Assembly (NCBI GenBank): GCA_018340805.1
Contig: JACMZG010001908.1
Coordinates: forward strand, 45,297,787 to 45,361,786
From: Microvelia longipes
Taxonomy: Eukaryota > Arthropoda > Insecta > Hemiptera > Veliidae
Direction: 5' to 3'
Length of the DNA: 64,000 bases
Shown: piece after piece, positions 12,495-53,449 of the stretch
How the letters are laid out: each line of letters begins with the position of its first letter
Numbering within the stretch: the first letter of the stretch is position 1
Notes under the pieces: generated by a model
What the model was told of the DNA's origin: nothing
The model's database searches: none
Seen by the model: only the letters and a program-made list of their open reading frames with translations
Made by a program: the position numbers and the translations under genes

Positions 12495-12601
12495 TAATAT
12501 AATAATAAGTGTGTGTGGTGGTGTGAGTGTTTGTGTGTATTCTAGCGCGATGGTCCGCCATTTCGGGCGAATTTCTTTTGGATGCGTGTTTTCGTGCTTA
12601 A
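12262..12601. repeat. palindrome of family A ends around an (AT)n array
   Basis: The left arm (TTAAGCACG ... GCGGACCATCGCGCTAGAA, then ACACACAAACACTCACAC) and right arm (GTGTGAGTGTTTGTGTG, then TTCTAGCGCGATGGTCCGC) mirror each other. (AT)n at 12378-12510 is the centre. A further (AT)n array lies at 12608-12690. Confidence 0.7.
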
Positions 12602-12612
12602 CACAAATATAT

Positions 12613-12650
<38 letters not shown>

Positions 12651-13059
12651 CTATATATAATATATATATATATAATTATTATATATATGATGGACCCCCC
12701 CTAAAGGCAACCCTGGCTACGCCCATGGCATTACTGTAGCATTACGGCAGCATTACGGTAGCATTACGGTAGGATTACTGTAGCATTACTGCTTGCTATT
12801 CAATTTTTTTATAGAAAGGACAGAATTTGTAGGGGAGGTGTTTAATCTAAAATTAGTCTTAATATTCATTTTTTTTATTTAATCTCACAAGTATATATCC
12901 TTTAAATAGCCCTTTCAATTTCTTTTTAATTTTTTAAAGATAGTGAGAAATGATTACAAAAGTTGATAACTTCTTCGTACCGTTTTATTTAATTTAATGT
13001 CCCAAAAATATCGAAAGCAACACCCTACTCAAAATTTATTGTTTACTGACTGATTTTAA

Positions 13060-13205
13060 ATGATAGGGTTATTAGTTACTGTTTTTTAGATGTTGGGATT
13101 ATTAGTTACTGTTTTTTAGATGTTGGGATTATTTAGTTACTGTTTTTTAGATGGAGTATTAGTTTACTGTTTTTAGATGTTGGATTATTAAGTTACTTTT
13201 TTTTA
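13060..13205. repeat. ~31-bp minisatellite
   Basis: The unit GATTATTAGTTACTGTTTTT plus AGATGTTGG is repeated about five times. Confidence 0.75.
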
Positions 13206-13469
13206 GTATTGGGTAACTTAAAGTGGTTGTATTCTCTCCAGATGGGGTTCAGTGGATAAATATTAAGCTGCTTTTAGCGGCTAAAAATTAAAACTTCTAA
13301 TTTCAACAATATTTCAAAAATGTTGCTGACATTAAATCTAGTAAATGAAGTCATAACAATCTAATTTTCAATAAGGTAAGCATTTTTGTATTAACTTGAT
13401 TTTTGAATACTGCTTGATTTCAAAATATTAATCTGTTGAAAGATAGTATGAGCAAAAGGGTTAATAAAT

Positions 13470-13534
13470 ACAAACACACACAAATATACACTCACACACA
13501 CACACACACACACACACAGATATATATAGATATA

Positions 13535-13576
<42 letters not shown>

Positions 13577-13605
13577 TTAATATATAATATATATATATAT
13601 ACATC
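13470..13605. repeat. (CA)n/(AT)n compound microsatellite
   Basis: A CACACA run at 13468-13517 passes into AT repeats. Confidence 0.85.
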
Positions 13606-14004
13606 CCCACTCTGAACTACCACTAAACCCAACTGACATTGTAGAAGGCGTATTCATCCACATAGATGTTTACAAGCAACATATATGTATGACATTTGCA
13701 CTACTAACGAACATAATGCTGAAACTGTACTTAAACGATCTAGCACCATTCATCACGATCTAGCATTTATTTTAATCTTAGCATCACTATTTCAGCAGTC
13801 AATTTCAATATTTTAACATTTTGATTAATAACAAAACTTGGATTAATAACATTATCAATTTTACACAATTTTTTAAGAAAGGTCTCCAGTATTATCGTGC
13901 GCCATGTATGGAATAGTAAAAGCTCTTATATACACACATAAGTGTTTCAAAAAACACGAGATTTTAAAATTTCTAATCTATCTACCAACCCAAGGCCTTA
14001 TAAC

Positions 14005-14796
14005 GATGCTGGTATGTTAGCGCATACCAACTTCATATGTCAGATGCTGGTATGAAAGCGCATACCAACTTCGCATGTCAGATGCTGGTATGTTAGCGCA
14101 TACCAACTTCGTATGCCAGATGCTGGTATGATAGCGCATACCATGTCAGATGCTGGTATGTAAGCGCATACTAACTTCGTATGTCAGATGCTGGTATGTT
14201 AGCGCATACCAACTTCATATGTCAGATGCTGGTATGATAGCGCATACCAACTTCGCATGTCAGATGCTGGTATGTTAGCGCATACCAACTTCGTATGCCA
14301 GATGCTGGTATGATAGCGCATACCATGTCAGATGCTGGTATGTTAGCGCATACTAACTTCGTATCAGATGCTGGTATGTTAACGCATACACTCCATGTCA
14401 AATGCTGTTGTTTGCGCATACCAAATTCACATGTCAGATGCTGTATGTTACGCATACTAACTTCGTATGCAGATCGGTATGTTAACCGCATAACCAACTT
14501 CGCATGTCAGATGCTGGTGTGTTAGAGCATACTATCGTAAGTTAGATGCTGGTATGATAGCGAATACCAACTTGACATGTCAGATGCTGGTATGTTTGCG
14601 CATACCAACTTCGCATGTCAGATGCTGGTATGTTAGCGCATACTAACTTCGTATGTCAGATGCTGGTATGTTAATGCATACCAACTTCGCATGTCAGATG
14701 CTGGTATGTTAGCGCATACCAACTTCGTATGTCAGATGCTGGTATGTTAACGCATACCAACTTCGCATGTCAGATGTTGGTATGTTAATACCCAGA
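14005..14796. repeat. hairpin-forming minisatellite, unit ~38-50 bp
   Basis: The unit TCAGATGCTGGTATGTTAGC plus GCATACCAACTTCGTATG is repeated about 17 times. Each unit contains the inverted pair GGTATG/CATACC with a 6-nt loop. Some units lack a segment or single bases, mostly at 14340-14540. Confidence 0.85.
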
Positions 14797-15059
14797 AGTT
14801 ATCGTGGCGAAGGTTAATTCTATTTAGATGGAGGTTTAGTGGTTTCCTGGATATCGTAGTTACGATAAATGACTGTTACTTTCTAAACAGAGAGATCATG
14901 GATCCCTAGTACGGGCTTCTAGAAGTTTGCTTAAAGAAAACAAACTTTGTGTACCTCATCCTTCACAAAGGACGAAGTGATGGTTCTTGAGTATGTAATC
15001 TGTCATGTATTCGCAGAGGCGTAGCTTGAGCATTGGAGAACGCAATGAATTGTTGGGCA

Positions 15060-15180
15060 TTTCTAACCCCCCCCCCCAAAAAAAAAAACCATTTAATTAG
15101 TAGTAGTAGTAGTAGTTCTGTAGGGAAATAGGTTGTAATTATCTTACAAGTAGGCAACGTTGTCGTGGGCTTTTTAGCCG
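15060..15180. mobile_element. LINE/SINE tail fragment
   Basis: (TAG)n followed by CAAGTAGGCAACGTTGT and GGGCTTTTTAGCC resembles the shared SINE/LINE 3' tail. The head is missing. Confidence 0.35.
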
Positions 15181-15214
15181 ACTAATAGATATGCTCTAGT
15201 CTGGATTCCAAACC

Positions 15215-15770
15215 TATAGTTAGTTCTGGTAATTCCAAACCCCTAATAGTTCTAGTTCTGGTAATCTCCAAACCCCTAATAGATAGTGCTCTAGTTCTGG
15301 TAATTCCAAACCCCTAATAGATAGTGCTCTAGTTCTGGTAATTCCAAACCCCTAATAGATAGTGCTCTAGTTCTGGTAATTCCAAACCCCTAATAGATAG
15401 TGCTCTAGTTCTGGTAATTCCAAACCCCCTAATAGATAGTGCTCTGTTCTGAATTCCAAACCCCTAATAGATAGTGCTCTATTCTGTAATATCCAACCCC
15501 TAATAGATAGTGCCTAGTTCTGGTAATTCCAAACCCCTAATAGATAGTCTCTTGTTCTGGTAATTCCCCAAACCCCTAATAGATAGTGCCTTGTTTCTGG
15601 TAAAATAGTGCTCTAGTTCTGGTAATCCAAACCCCTAATGATAGTGCACTATTCTGGTAACCAAACTAATAGATAGTGCTCTAGTTCTGGTAATTCCAAA
15701 TCCCTAATCGATAGTGCTCTAGTTCTGATAATTCCAAACCCCTAATAGATAGTGCACTAGTTCTGGTACA
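15215..15770. repeat. ~40-bp minisatellite
   Basis: The unit CCCCTAATAGATAGTGCTCT plus AGTTCTGGTAATTCCAAA is repeated about 13 times. Small deletions cluster at 15440-15660. Confidence 0.85.
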
Positions 15771-16074
15771 TGATTTTACAATGGTTACTCAAACTTATTA
15801 TTTTCAAACATTGATATGCTCTGACCAACTCATAATATTGTGAAAACACCATGTGCCCCATTATAAAACTAACATACTCATACTATTTGAGATTTGAAGC
15901 TAACTCTCTTTATACAAGGCCATTATACTTGGCCTTTACTATACCATCGAAGATTACGTTATAGAGTAAATAATATGAATCTGGTTCGAGTGATAGTACA
16001 ATCATATAGGAGTCCATTAATCAAGTGATGTAGTCAGGGGCAGACTGGTCATTGAGAGCAAGGGCGGCAACCCT

Positions 16075-17345
16075 CCATGGGCCCCTAAACCAAAATAAAC
16101 TTTAAGAAAGAACAAAAATTAAAAAAAAATATATTAAAATATTACAACTTTTGAGCTTATAATATATAAATATATTTATTTATAATAATTATGTAATATA
16201 TTCATAACGCCAGAGTCAAAGGGGCCATATTCTCAAAGACAGGGTCTAGGATCTGCAAAGAGACCCTAGAGACAAATGTTTTATAGTACTTAAAACTATC
16301 ATCAATTTGTTATTGTTATCTGAATCTAAGGCCTTTAAGGTCCCTATTGATTTTACTTTGACCTTTAAAGGTCCCATACGGAAGACTAGTGCCCGCATAC
16401 TCGATCAGGGCCCTAAACAAGGCTCAAGATATTCTTTAAGTAGTAGTAGTAGTAATATGGTGGGAGTGGTAGTAATTACCAGGCAAGTAGGCCACGTTGT
16501 TGGGCCCTTATTGCCAGCTCCCTAAGATAGTGTCTACTCCTTTTAATTTCAAGTGTAGGTATATTTCATCTAGTCTAGACAGAAGAGCCATGAATTTCTA
16601 TGGTTCCTCTCATGATTTTTCAAGTAATCATACATATTTTCACTGACTCTAATAGTATAGTGAAAACTGGGAACATCACGTGCTCACACTGTTAAACCAA
16701 ACCTCCACACACTTTAAACTACAAAGGCAGAAACAATATAGTATTATAATGAATTACAATGAGGGTCCTAAATTTTGCCTTACCCAGTTTCATTTAGGGT
16801 AAGGAATCTTTAACGAGCTCCTGACAACGCACAGGCTCGAGACCACCGGCTTTACGTCCCTTCTGAAGGACGTGGTACGCAGAATTTTTATCCCTCTCAT
16901 AAAAATCCTAGAGGCCCGTGCTGGGATTGAATCCATGACTAAAGTCCTTTCATTCTGTGTATTAGCCGCGTACCTTAACCACTTCACCACGGGTGACTCA
17001 CATTATTTAAGTAATTACAAATATATCCTATATTTTTAGATCTTTACAACCCCTATTAATTATACTTAGACGTTTAAGAGCCACATATAAAGACTAGATC
17101 TAATGATGGTTCTTAACGCACTTAGTTAGGCCTTAAAGCAGCAGGAAAGGGCCTTATTAGGGATTGATGTTTTTAAGTATTTTAATATTCTCACTTTGCT
17201 ACCTAAATCTAGGTTCTATAGGACTCCTATTCGTTATACTTGGGCCTTTAAATGTCTCATAAGGAAAGACTAGGGCTAAAGGGGGCCTTTAAAATATTTG
17301 ATCAAGGCCCTAAAGCAGCACAAAATGGTTCTAGAAATTGAACAT
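16075..17345. repeat. diverged ~170-200-bp direct-repeat array, interrupted by SINE copy 2
   Basis: The blocks TTTAAAGGTCCCATACGGAA, AGACTAG, GATCAGGGCCCTAAA recur before and after the SINE (near 16360, 17080, 17260). Non-coding. Confidence 0.5.
16437..16999 (-). mobile_element. tRNA-derived SINE, copy 2
   Basis: Same element as 6640-7218 with the tRNA-like head near 16990, B box near 16925 (GGATTCAATCCC) and a (TAG)n tail at 16439-16455. It is inserted inside a diverged direct-repeat array (16075-17345). Confidence 0.75.
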
Positions 17346-17552
17346 AAGATAGTTTAATTAAATATTACATTAAAATGAGCAAACTTAAGTTTTATGTAAG
17401 TAAGGTTTTTGTTTACTTAAGTTTATTTAATACTTTCTTATTAATTTTATTTACTTAAGTTTATTTTTAATTTATTTGAATATACTTTCATTTGATTTAA
17501 TTTTATTCAATTCAAATTAAAATTAAATAAATTTAAATTATGCTTGGTATAA

Positions 17553-17867
17553 CAAAGATATATAACTAGAGGGGCCCTATTGGTTGAATTTTGAAACATC
17601 GAAAAAGTAACCTGACCACATTCGATTATCATTTCCATCAAATAAACAGAACAAAAAACAGTAAATTATATAGTAGAATGTTTAAAATACAAATCACAAC
17701 ACAAACAATCTGCGGGAAGCCCAAAACAATTGATTAATTATAACCTCAACTCCTTCTTGAAGGAGGTTTCAATGAGGTTACACAGAGCCTCTAAGAGCCC
17801 CACTAAATATGTTTCAGGCCTCTCAATGTATTAAGAGGCGATGCTCCCTCTAGTATATATCTCTATG
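17553..17867. mobile_element. MITE family B copy
   Basis: The ends AGATATATAACTAGAGGGGC and complementary CCCTCTAGTATATATCT flank about 315 bp. The same element is at 61641-61962 in inverted orientation. Diverged pieces are at 23246-23520, 27130-27280, 27500-27990 and 62030-62206. Apparent frames inside are not conserved. Confidence 0.7.
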
Positions 17868-18930
17868 TGGTATAATCATTAATACTACTCTAGTTACAAG
17901 AAAACCCCTTGATTTGGAAAGCAATAACCCCCCCCCCCCCTTGGTCCTATTGTGATGTAGGTTTGGATCCTTTTAGGCCAAACCCTTTTCGGGCCCTTTT
18001 GGCTCAGTCCGCCACTGAATGTAGGATATTATACACTAATAAGGCTGTAACCATAACCTCTAAAGAAGATAAAATTCCCACACACCACCTGTTATTTGGT
18101 CATGTTCAAATAGATTTCTAAATAAACTGCTCATGCAGATGAGTCAGGTGAAACTAAGGCCGTCATTATACTTATAGCAAGCATACGTAACAAGTCGTCA
18201 TTCTGTTTTTCTCGAAATTAAAGAAATCACTTTCTCTCTCTTCTAACATATATAAAATTAAAATACCCAAACCAAAAAATTGGAAATTATCCTTAACCCA
18301 AACAAATCCCCTCACACCAAACAAATAACCAAATTTCATACAAAAATTAATAAATAAAATAAAAATAAAGAGGCACAAATCACCCGAAATCAATAAATAA
18401 AATATGGCTCCGGTTAACACAAAATAAATATTGTATACTTTTGACAATAAAGAACTTGTTTAAAAAAACATATAAAAATAATAAAAAACAAATAGGAAAG
18501 ACCATTTACAACCTTCCTGAAATGATGCTTTCACTCTCCACGCCAGGTCACAGCCCTGATCCAAAGCTTGCTCTATCTTTACCTGCAGCTTCCCATTATT
18601 TTTTTTCAGCTTTCGCTTCCATAAAATGTGTGTGGGTAAATACATATATGCTCACAGATATGAAAACTAATATACAACATACTGTATGAAATATACTGTA
18701 TAAAGATACAAGTATGCAATAATACAGATTAATTAAAGAAGAGGCCGTATCCGATGATCAGCTACCAATCCTGACTTAAAAACGGCAAAGGTAATAGCTA
18801 TGGAAACTAAACCTAAAGAATTAATTCCAAGCTGCTGACTGGCCTCAAAACTGGGCCCTGACTCTCGTATTTGTGACAGGGCGTAGAGAGTTAAATTATT
18901 CTTTCAGCATTTCAGCAAACTTAATATATA
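17868..18930. other. non-coding stretch
   Basis: No gene or repeat recognised; a C11 run is at 17930-17940. Confidence 0.35.
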
Positions 18931-18937
18931 TTAAATG

Positions 18938-18959
18938 ACACACACACACATATATATTA

Positions 18960-19014
<55 letters not shown>

Positions 19015-19015
19015 T
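18938..19015. repeat. (AT)n microsatellite
   Basis: CACACA start passing into an AT array. Confidence 0.9.
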
Positions 19016-20165
19016 ATTTTTTATTATATTTATTTATTTAATTTAAAATTTATCAAAATACCATGCATACCTTGTTTCCATATTCAGCACATTGTCACCA
19101 TATATCTCCACTCCAATAATCTGAACACCTTTTTATGCAATATTTCGCGATATTATTTAATATTTATATGCATTTAAATTAAATAATTTCTTTCCAATTT
19201 TATACTTCATATAGCTTAACTTGGTTAAGTACTTAACTTTAGTAAGGTACTTGATTAACTTATTTATTACTTTTATAACTTTATGTATGCTTTTCTTGTT
19301 TTTTTTAATACCTAGTTATTTCATTATTATTTTTATGAAGTCTTCTATTTAAAATTCACTTTAAACAGTCGTTTATAATTTGTATTTAGCGTTTAATTTT
19401 ATTATTTACTTTTCGTTTAGTTTTGTAATTTTAATATTTCGTTTGTCTTTAATTTAAATTTGATTAATTTTATTCTTTTTTTTTTTTTTTGTTTAATGAT
19501 AAATTGCTTTGTTTATTTAATTTTGCTATTAGTTTTTTCTCTATTTTGTCACAATAGGCATTGGTAAATGAGAAATACAATAAAGAAAACACATGTGTAA
19601 ACAGCGGTGGCTTATTCAGTAAAATAGGGTAGTTTTCTTGTGGAACCGGGCAGGTGGCAAAGAACAGGTGGGGCTAGTCCAGCGTAACTCCCAACTCTAA
19701 CCGTTCTTTCCCCCTTATTTCAGGACCGCCCCTAAGCACAGGGGGGCAGCTCATTATTAATTCAGCGTCCAATTCATCTGCGATTCCTCCCTAGGGCCTT
19801 TTTTTCTCTTTAAGTGCACAGATCCGCCCCACCACCTCCAATCTTTAAATAAAATCGATAAAACTCCATCAGAATTTTTGTGTCTATTCATCAAAGAGTT
19901 TGGATCAGGACTCCCTCGCTGGTCGATTAATTTTAATTGAATCTTTTATAATAAGACAAATAAAACAAGAATGAATTAATAAGAGAATAAAAGCTGACGG
20001 GTTTCTCACCGTCCCAACACACCGCCCCAACAAGACAAAACTCTCAGTTAGGCGAGGGCCAACTCCTCTAAAATAAAAATATCTCAAAAGATTAACAAAC
20101 CATCTTATTACACCTAATACTTTGATTTTATCACTATCGGCATAATTTATTCAAAAAAAAACTCT
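19016..20165. other. non-coding stretch
   Basis: T-rich to 19560. 19600-19830 is more GC-rich (AGGACCGCCCCTAAGCACAG) but has no open frame or splice pair I could support. Confidence 0.35.
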
Positions 20166-20179
20166 CAATGTAAGCGAAA

Positions 20180-20810
20180 TTACCTAATTTATATTGCAGT
20201 ACATCTTTAGATTTACTTTGCTCGTGCTCAGAGAATATGGAAATCACCTAATTTATATTGCAGTAGGTCTTTAGATTTACTTCGCTCGTGCTCAGAGAAT
20301 ATGGAAATCACCTAATTTATATTGCAGTACGTCTTTAGATTTACTTCGCTCGTGCTCAGAGAATATAAGAAAAACTAATTTATATTGCAGTAGGTCTTTA
20401 GATTTACTTCGCTCGTGCTCAGAGAATATGGAAATCACCTAATTTATATTGCAGTACGTCTTTAGATTTACTTCGCTCGTGCTCAGAGAATATAGAAATC
20501 ACCTAATTTATATTGCAGGTACGTCTTTAGTTTACTTCGCTCGTGCTCGATATTTAGATTTACTTCGCTCCTCAGATATAGAAATCACCTAATTTTATGC
20601 AGTACGTCTTTAGATTTACTTCGCTCGTGCTCAGAGAATATAGAAATCACCTAATTTATATTGCAGTACGTCTTTAGATTTACTTCGCTCGTGCTCAAAG
20701 AATAAAGAAATCACCTAATTTGTATATAAGTTTGTCTTTAAATTTACTTCGCTCGTGCTCAGAGAATATAGAAATCACCTAATTCATATTGCAGTACGTC
20801 TTTATAAAAA
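20180..20810. repeat. ~62-bp minisatellite
   Basis: The unit CTTTAGATTTACTTCGCTCG, TGCTCAGAGAATATGGAAAT, CACCTAATTTATATTGCAGT is repeated about ten times. Each unit carries a splice-acceptor-like TATATTGCAG. Confidence 0.85.
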
Positions 20811-21214
20811 TAACAGTAAAACGGACTTAGTTAGCGCGCAAATGAGCATACATGCATAGAAATTTTAGTTTTTGTTATTTGACATGAAACCAAATCTGTA
20901 TCAACCAATCAGATTTTGTCTCCTTCTTCTTGAATTGCTGTCAAGTAATTACAACAATAACTTTCACAGGTATGCTAAGATCATAATACGGTAAAACTAC
21001 TTAAAAACATTAATTTTGCAAAAGAAATCTGAACTGTTCATGAATGCAAAGAAGAAAACATCCACGAATTATTTATTTATAGTTTTCTTCGACGAAAATA
21101 TAATTATGAAGTGGGACAGGAACTAAAATAAAAAATCAAATGAATAAATAAAATCCAAGCTGCATAAAAGAGCTCTTTAAATTTAATATGACAGTATTTG
21201 ACTCCAGTATATGA

Positions 21215-21690
21215 GCGATACTACTCGTTGTATATCATTCCGATTTCTATTGTTTGACCAGCGATACTTGTAGTACAACATTCCGGTTTCCTATTGTTTG
21301 ACCAGCGATACTTGTAGTATATTCCGGTTTTCTATTGTTTGTCCAGCGATACTTGTAGTATATTCCGGTTACCTATTGTTTGACCAGCGATACTTGTAGT
21401 ATAACATTCCGATTTCCTATTGTTTGACTAGCGATACTTGTAGTATATTCCGGTTTTCTATTGTTTGACCAGCGATACTTGTAGTATATTCCGGTTTCCT
21501 ATTGTTTGACCAGCGATACTTGTAGTATAACATTCCGATTTCCTATTGTTTGACTAGCGATACTTGTAGTATATTCCGGTTTTCTATTGTTTCATACTTA
21601 TAGTATATTTCCTATTGTTTGACCAGCGATACTTGTAGTATAACATTCCGGTTTCCTATTGCTTGACTAACGATACTGCTCGTAGAAAAA
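21215..21690. repeat. ~41-54-bp minisatellite
   Basis: The unit TTTGACCAGCGATACTTGTA then GTATATTCCGGTTTCCTATT is repeated about ten times, with a longer variant carrying TAACATTCC. Confidence 0.85.
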
Positions 21691-21761
21691 CACACCGGCT
21701 TCCAAATTCCCCAGTTGTTTGTTACTTTAAAGAACTCAGCCAATTATGTTTGTGGTAAGTT

Positions 21762-23223
21762 AATAAACTGCGAGGCGTTCGCGGTTATTGTCATGAAGAT
21801 TTAGGTCTTCTGGTGGTCCGACGTTTCGCTTCCTCTGTGGAAGGCATCTTCAGGGATGTAGGACATCATGGAATTCTCTACAAAACTGTGATTCAGTTTC
21901 GTTGAGCATTGTGTTTCTTTCCATGATGTACCTTAAGATGCCTTCCACAGTGGAAGCGAAACGTCGGATTCTTCGTCTACATTGACGCGGTCACAACCGG
22001 AAGACCTAAATCTTTGTGGTAAGTGGTAGGAGAGTCCTATTTAATCGTCTTTCTTACGTTTCACTGTGACTTATACATAAATTTAGAATAGAAGCCTGGA
22101 AAAATTTTAATTACTCAATAAAAGTTTGAATTGTGTCTACCCACTGGGGTTCGCTTCAAGGTACCACGCTTGCCTCACTGCTCCAGCTTTCTAGCAAAAA
22201 CTAGAAGAGCTACAATGATAACAGACACACACACATAACGTAGCCAAAACTACTCAGGAGTTCTTAAAAAATACCTGAAACAGATAATTCAGGAGAAATT
22301 TCGGTTTCGGACTTTTTTGTGCAAATCAATTCTTTCCCACATCCTTACGGTATGAGAGAGGAAAATTAAAAAGTATATTTTTTATATTTGTTTAAATTTT
22401 GTTTTGTAAATAAACATTGTATTTATTTACTTAATTTATAATAAAAACTGATAAAACGATCATAATTATTATTACGATCAATTAGTGTTTGTTTTATTTT
22501 TGTCTAAAATTAAATATCTCTGTTCAATCTAGTGGTAATAATACGAACTATAATGAAGGAAAATCGAAAAAACAAAATCGCGGTGTTGCCATGACGACCC
22601 AGTAGAAAACAAGAGAAACCTCTTTATTTTCATTCCCCTCGAAGACAGGTAGCTTGCTTTAAAACACCGACATTATTAGCCGTAGTGTCTTAATATTAAA
22701 CATTGTAAAATTGAATTTAACAACCCATCTCTTAGTTTTTATAAACTTCATACTCGCATAATAATTGTGAATGTCTGAACTTTTATGTATAAATCTAATT
22801 AAAATGTTAACAGGCGGTAGTGTAGAATTAATTTTGTTATAAGGTATTATTATAAGGTATGTAGTTGACGGCGCGTTATTTCATTAACTTATATTTGGTT
22901 GCAATCATAGAGTTATTGAAGATTTAGGTCTTCCGGTGGTGACCGCGTCAATGTAAACTAAGAATCCGACGTTTCGCTTCCACTGAGGGAGGCATCTTCA
23001 GGGATGTAGGACATCATGGATAGAAACACAATGCTCTACAAAACTAAACTCAGTTCGGTTCAGTTTTGTAGAGCATTGTGTTTCTATCCATGATTCCCTA
23101 CATCCCTGATGATGCCTCCCTCAGTGGAAGCGAAACGTCGGATTCTTCATCTACATTGACGCGGTCACCACCGGAAGACCTAAATCTTCATGACAATAAC
23201 CGCGGAAGCCTACGCAGTTTATT
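21762..23223. mobile_element. 1.46-kb foldback element with nested palindromes
   Basis: The outer ends AATAAACTGCG ... GCGGTTATTGTCATGAAGAT are inverted at 23153-23223. Each end is followed by an inner inverted pair containing GTGGAAGCGAAACGTCGG (21830-22015 and 22915-23180). The middle (22020-22915) is AT-rich without a frame. The AAACGTCGG motif family is common in Penelope-like and other invertebrate elements, so the parent is uncertain. Confidence 0.6.
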
Positions 23224-23245
23224 TTAGAGGTATTATTACTAAAGA

Positions 23246-23520
23246 AGACTATCGGTTGAATTTCGAAACATCGAAACAGTATGCCCAACGCCTTGAATTA
23301 ATAATATTATTTTAAATGAACAAAACAGTTTAAAATTAAGTAATATATACGACAGAACGTTTAAAAATACAAAATAAGACACGATGTGTGATAAGCCGAC
23401 AGCAAATATTTTATGACGACATAACACACTCTTGTAGGAGGTTATAATGAGGTTTAACAGAGCCTTTGAGAGCCCCAAAACAGTTGTTTCAAGCCTTTCA
23501 ATGTATAGAGTATGCTATAA
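23246..23520. mobile_element. MITE family B, diverged copy
   Basis: TTGAATTTCGAAACATCGAA to GAGAGCCCCAAAACAG and TTTCAATGTAT follow the order of 17553-17867. The ends are worn. Confidence 0.5.
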
Positions 23521-23924
23521 TGTGTTCATAGGAACATGTATGTGTAAAAATAAATAATTCGTCTTTGAAAGAATTTCTATACTCTTCAAAGGGGGCGTTC
23601 CATAAAATGGAGGCGGGCTAAGTTATTGGTGAACTTTATTTTTCTATCTTGACACACAAAAAGTAGGCTTATTTAATAATATGAGGAAGCTATCATAATA
23701 AATGAGACGTAATAAGCTCCCCTACCCAGTCTGCCTACTCCTGGAAACGATACAAATATGACGACTGTCATTTGTAGTAATAATATATGATGTATGAATT
23801 TAAATTTCATTACAGGCAAGTAATAATATGGACAACAATCGCGCGTTAAAATGTTCGATATTTTATGTATCGTAATGTATTTTAATGTATCTTACTCTAA
23901 TCGTCATCATTTAAAAGCAAACTG

Positions 23925-24062
23925 CTTCAAAGAGGAGCCCATCATTTAAAAGCAAACTGCTCTGTAATCAAAGAGGAGCCCATCATTTAAAAGCAAACTG
24001 ATCTGTAATCAAAGAGCAGCCCATCATTTAAAAGCAAACTGCTCTGTGATCAAAGAGCAGCC
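23925..24062. repeat. ~42-bp tandem repeat, 3-4 copies
   Basis: The unit CATCATTTAAAAGCAAACTG plus CTCTGTAATCAAAGAGGAGCC lies about 540 bp upstream of IFT56. Confidence 0.8.
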
Positions 24063-24259
24063 AGTTTGTGGTTCTTGTAGAGATAAATGAAGAAAACATA
24101 ATTATTCATATTTTTGGTAATTATTTTGAATGTGTGGTAATTTTATTACCCAAAAGTGTAATTTCTCCCTAACTGAAGAATATTATATTGCACATACCTA
24201 TAGAATAAATGTGATACCTCTTATCACAGAAATCTGATTATTTTCCACAAGTTATAAAG

Positions 24260-24272
24260 GTTGTTTATCAAC
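24260..24272. promoter_or_regulatory. possible RFX X-box upstream of IFT56
   Basis: GTTGTTTATCAAC is an imperfect inverted half-site pair resembling the RFX X-box, about 330 bp before the IFT56 start codon. RFX factors control most IFT genes in animals (known). One position departs from the usual consensus, and in AT-rich DNA such a match may be chance. Confidence 0.25.
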
Positions 24273-24603
24273 TGTTAACCATAAACATATAACCAAGTTC
24301 TAAGTCTAAGTTAGCATCAGGCGAGCTGATCAGCTTATCATAATGTCTTATGTATCCTAAATTGGTATCTACGTCGAAATTCGCTTAAATTATCCGTGTA
24401 TACTTAAATGTTATACATATAGTGTAACATACATAACATAAATTGTTATGTTACGACTTAATAAATTGTATTAAAAAAAATTGTATCACAACTCTACTTA
24501 AGCATTCATCTACATGTTTAAATGTGTACACGCGTCATACTTAGTACTAATAAAAGTATCGATTTTTTTTTTATTGTTGAATCAGAGTGACTACCTGATT
24601 AGG

Positions 24604-53429
<28,826 letters not shown>

Positions 53430-53443
53430 CTTTATAATCTAGA

Positions 53444-53449
53444 AATAAA
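53444..53449 (+). terminator. IFT56 polyadenylation signal
   Basis: AATAAA 15 bases after the stop codon, followed by a T-rich stretch. This implies a very short 3' UTR. Canonical hexamer, position fits; usage is inferred. Confidence 0.6.

Larger units (their letters stand above)
10836..12790. mobile_element. ~1.8-kb insertion within a GTAGCATTACT minisatellite
   Basis: GCATTACTGTAGCATTACTG repeats occur on both sides (10836-10905 and 12725-12790). The insert begins with G/C runs then CTAGCCGGCAGGGTTG and ends CAACCCTGGCTACGCCC, an imperfect inverted pair. Inside are a 350-bp repeat shared with 56790-57080 (inverted), MITE family A ends and two (AT)n arrays. Probably a nested transposon cluster. 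Confidence 0.5.

Noticed and set aside
14005..14796. CRISPR-like array of short repeats
   Set aside because: The units are contiguous with no unique spacers, and the genome is eukaryotic.
23108..23140. Hammerhead ribozyme: CTGATGA, then a stem, then GAAA in the 21.8-23.2 kb element
   Set aside because: The catalytic boxes and a possible stem II are there, but I found no helix III partner ending in the required UH cleavage site or a convincing stem I. The sister copies have CTGAAGA instead of CTGATGA.
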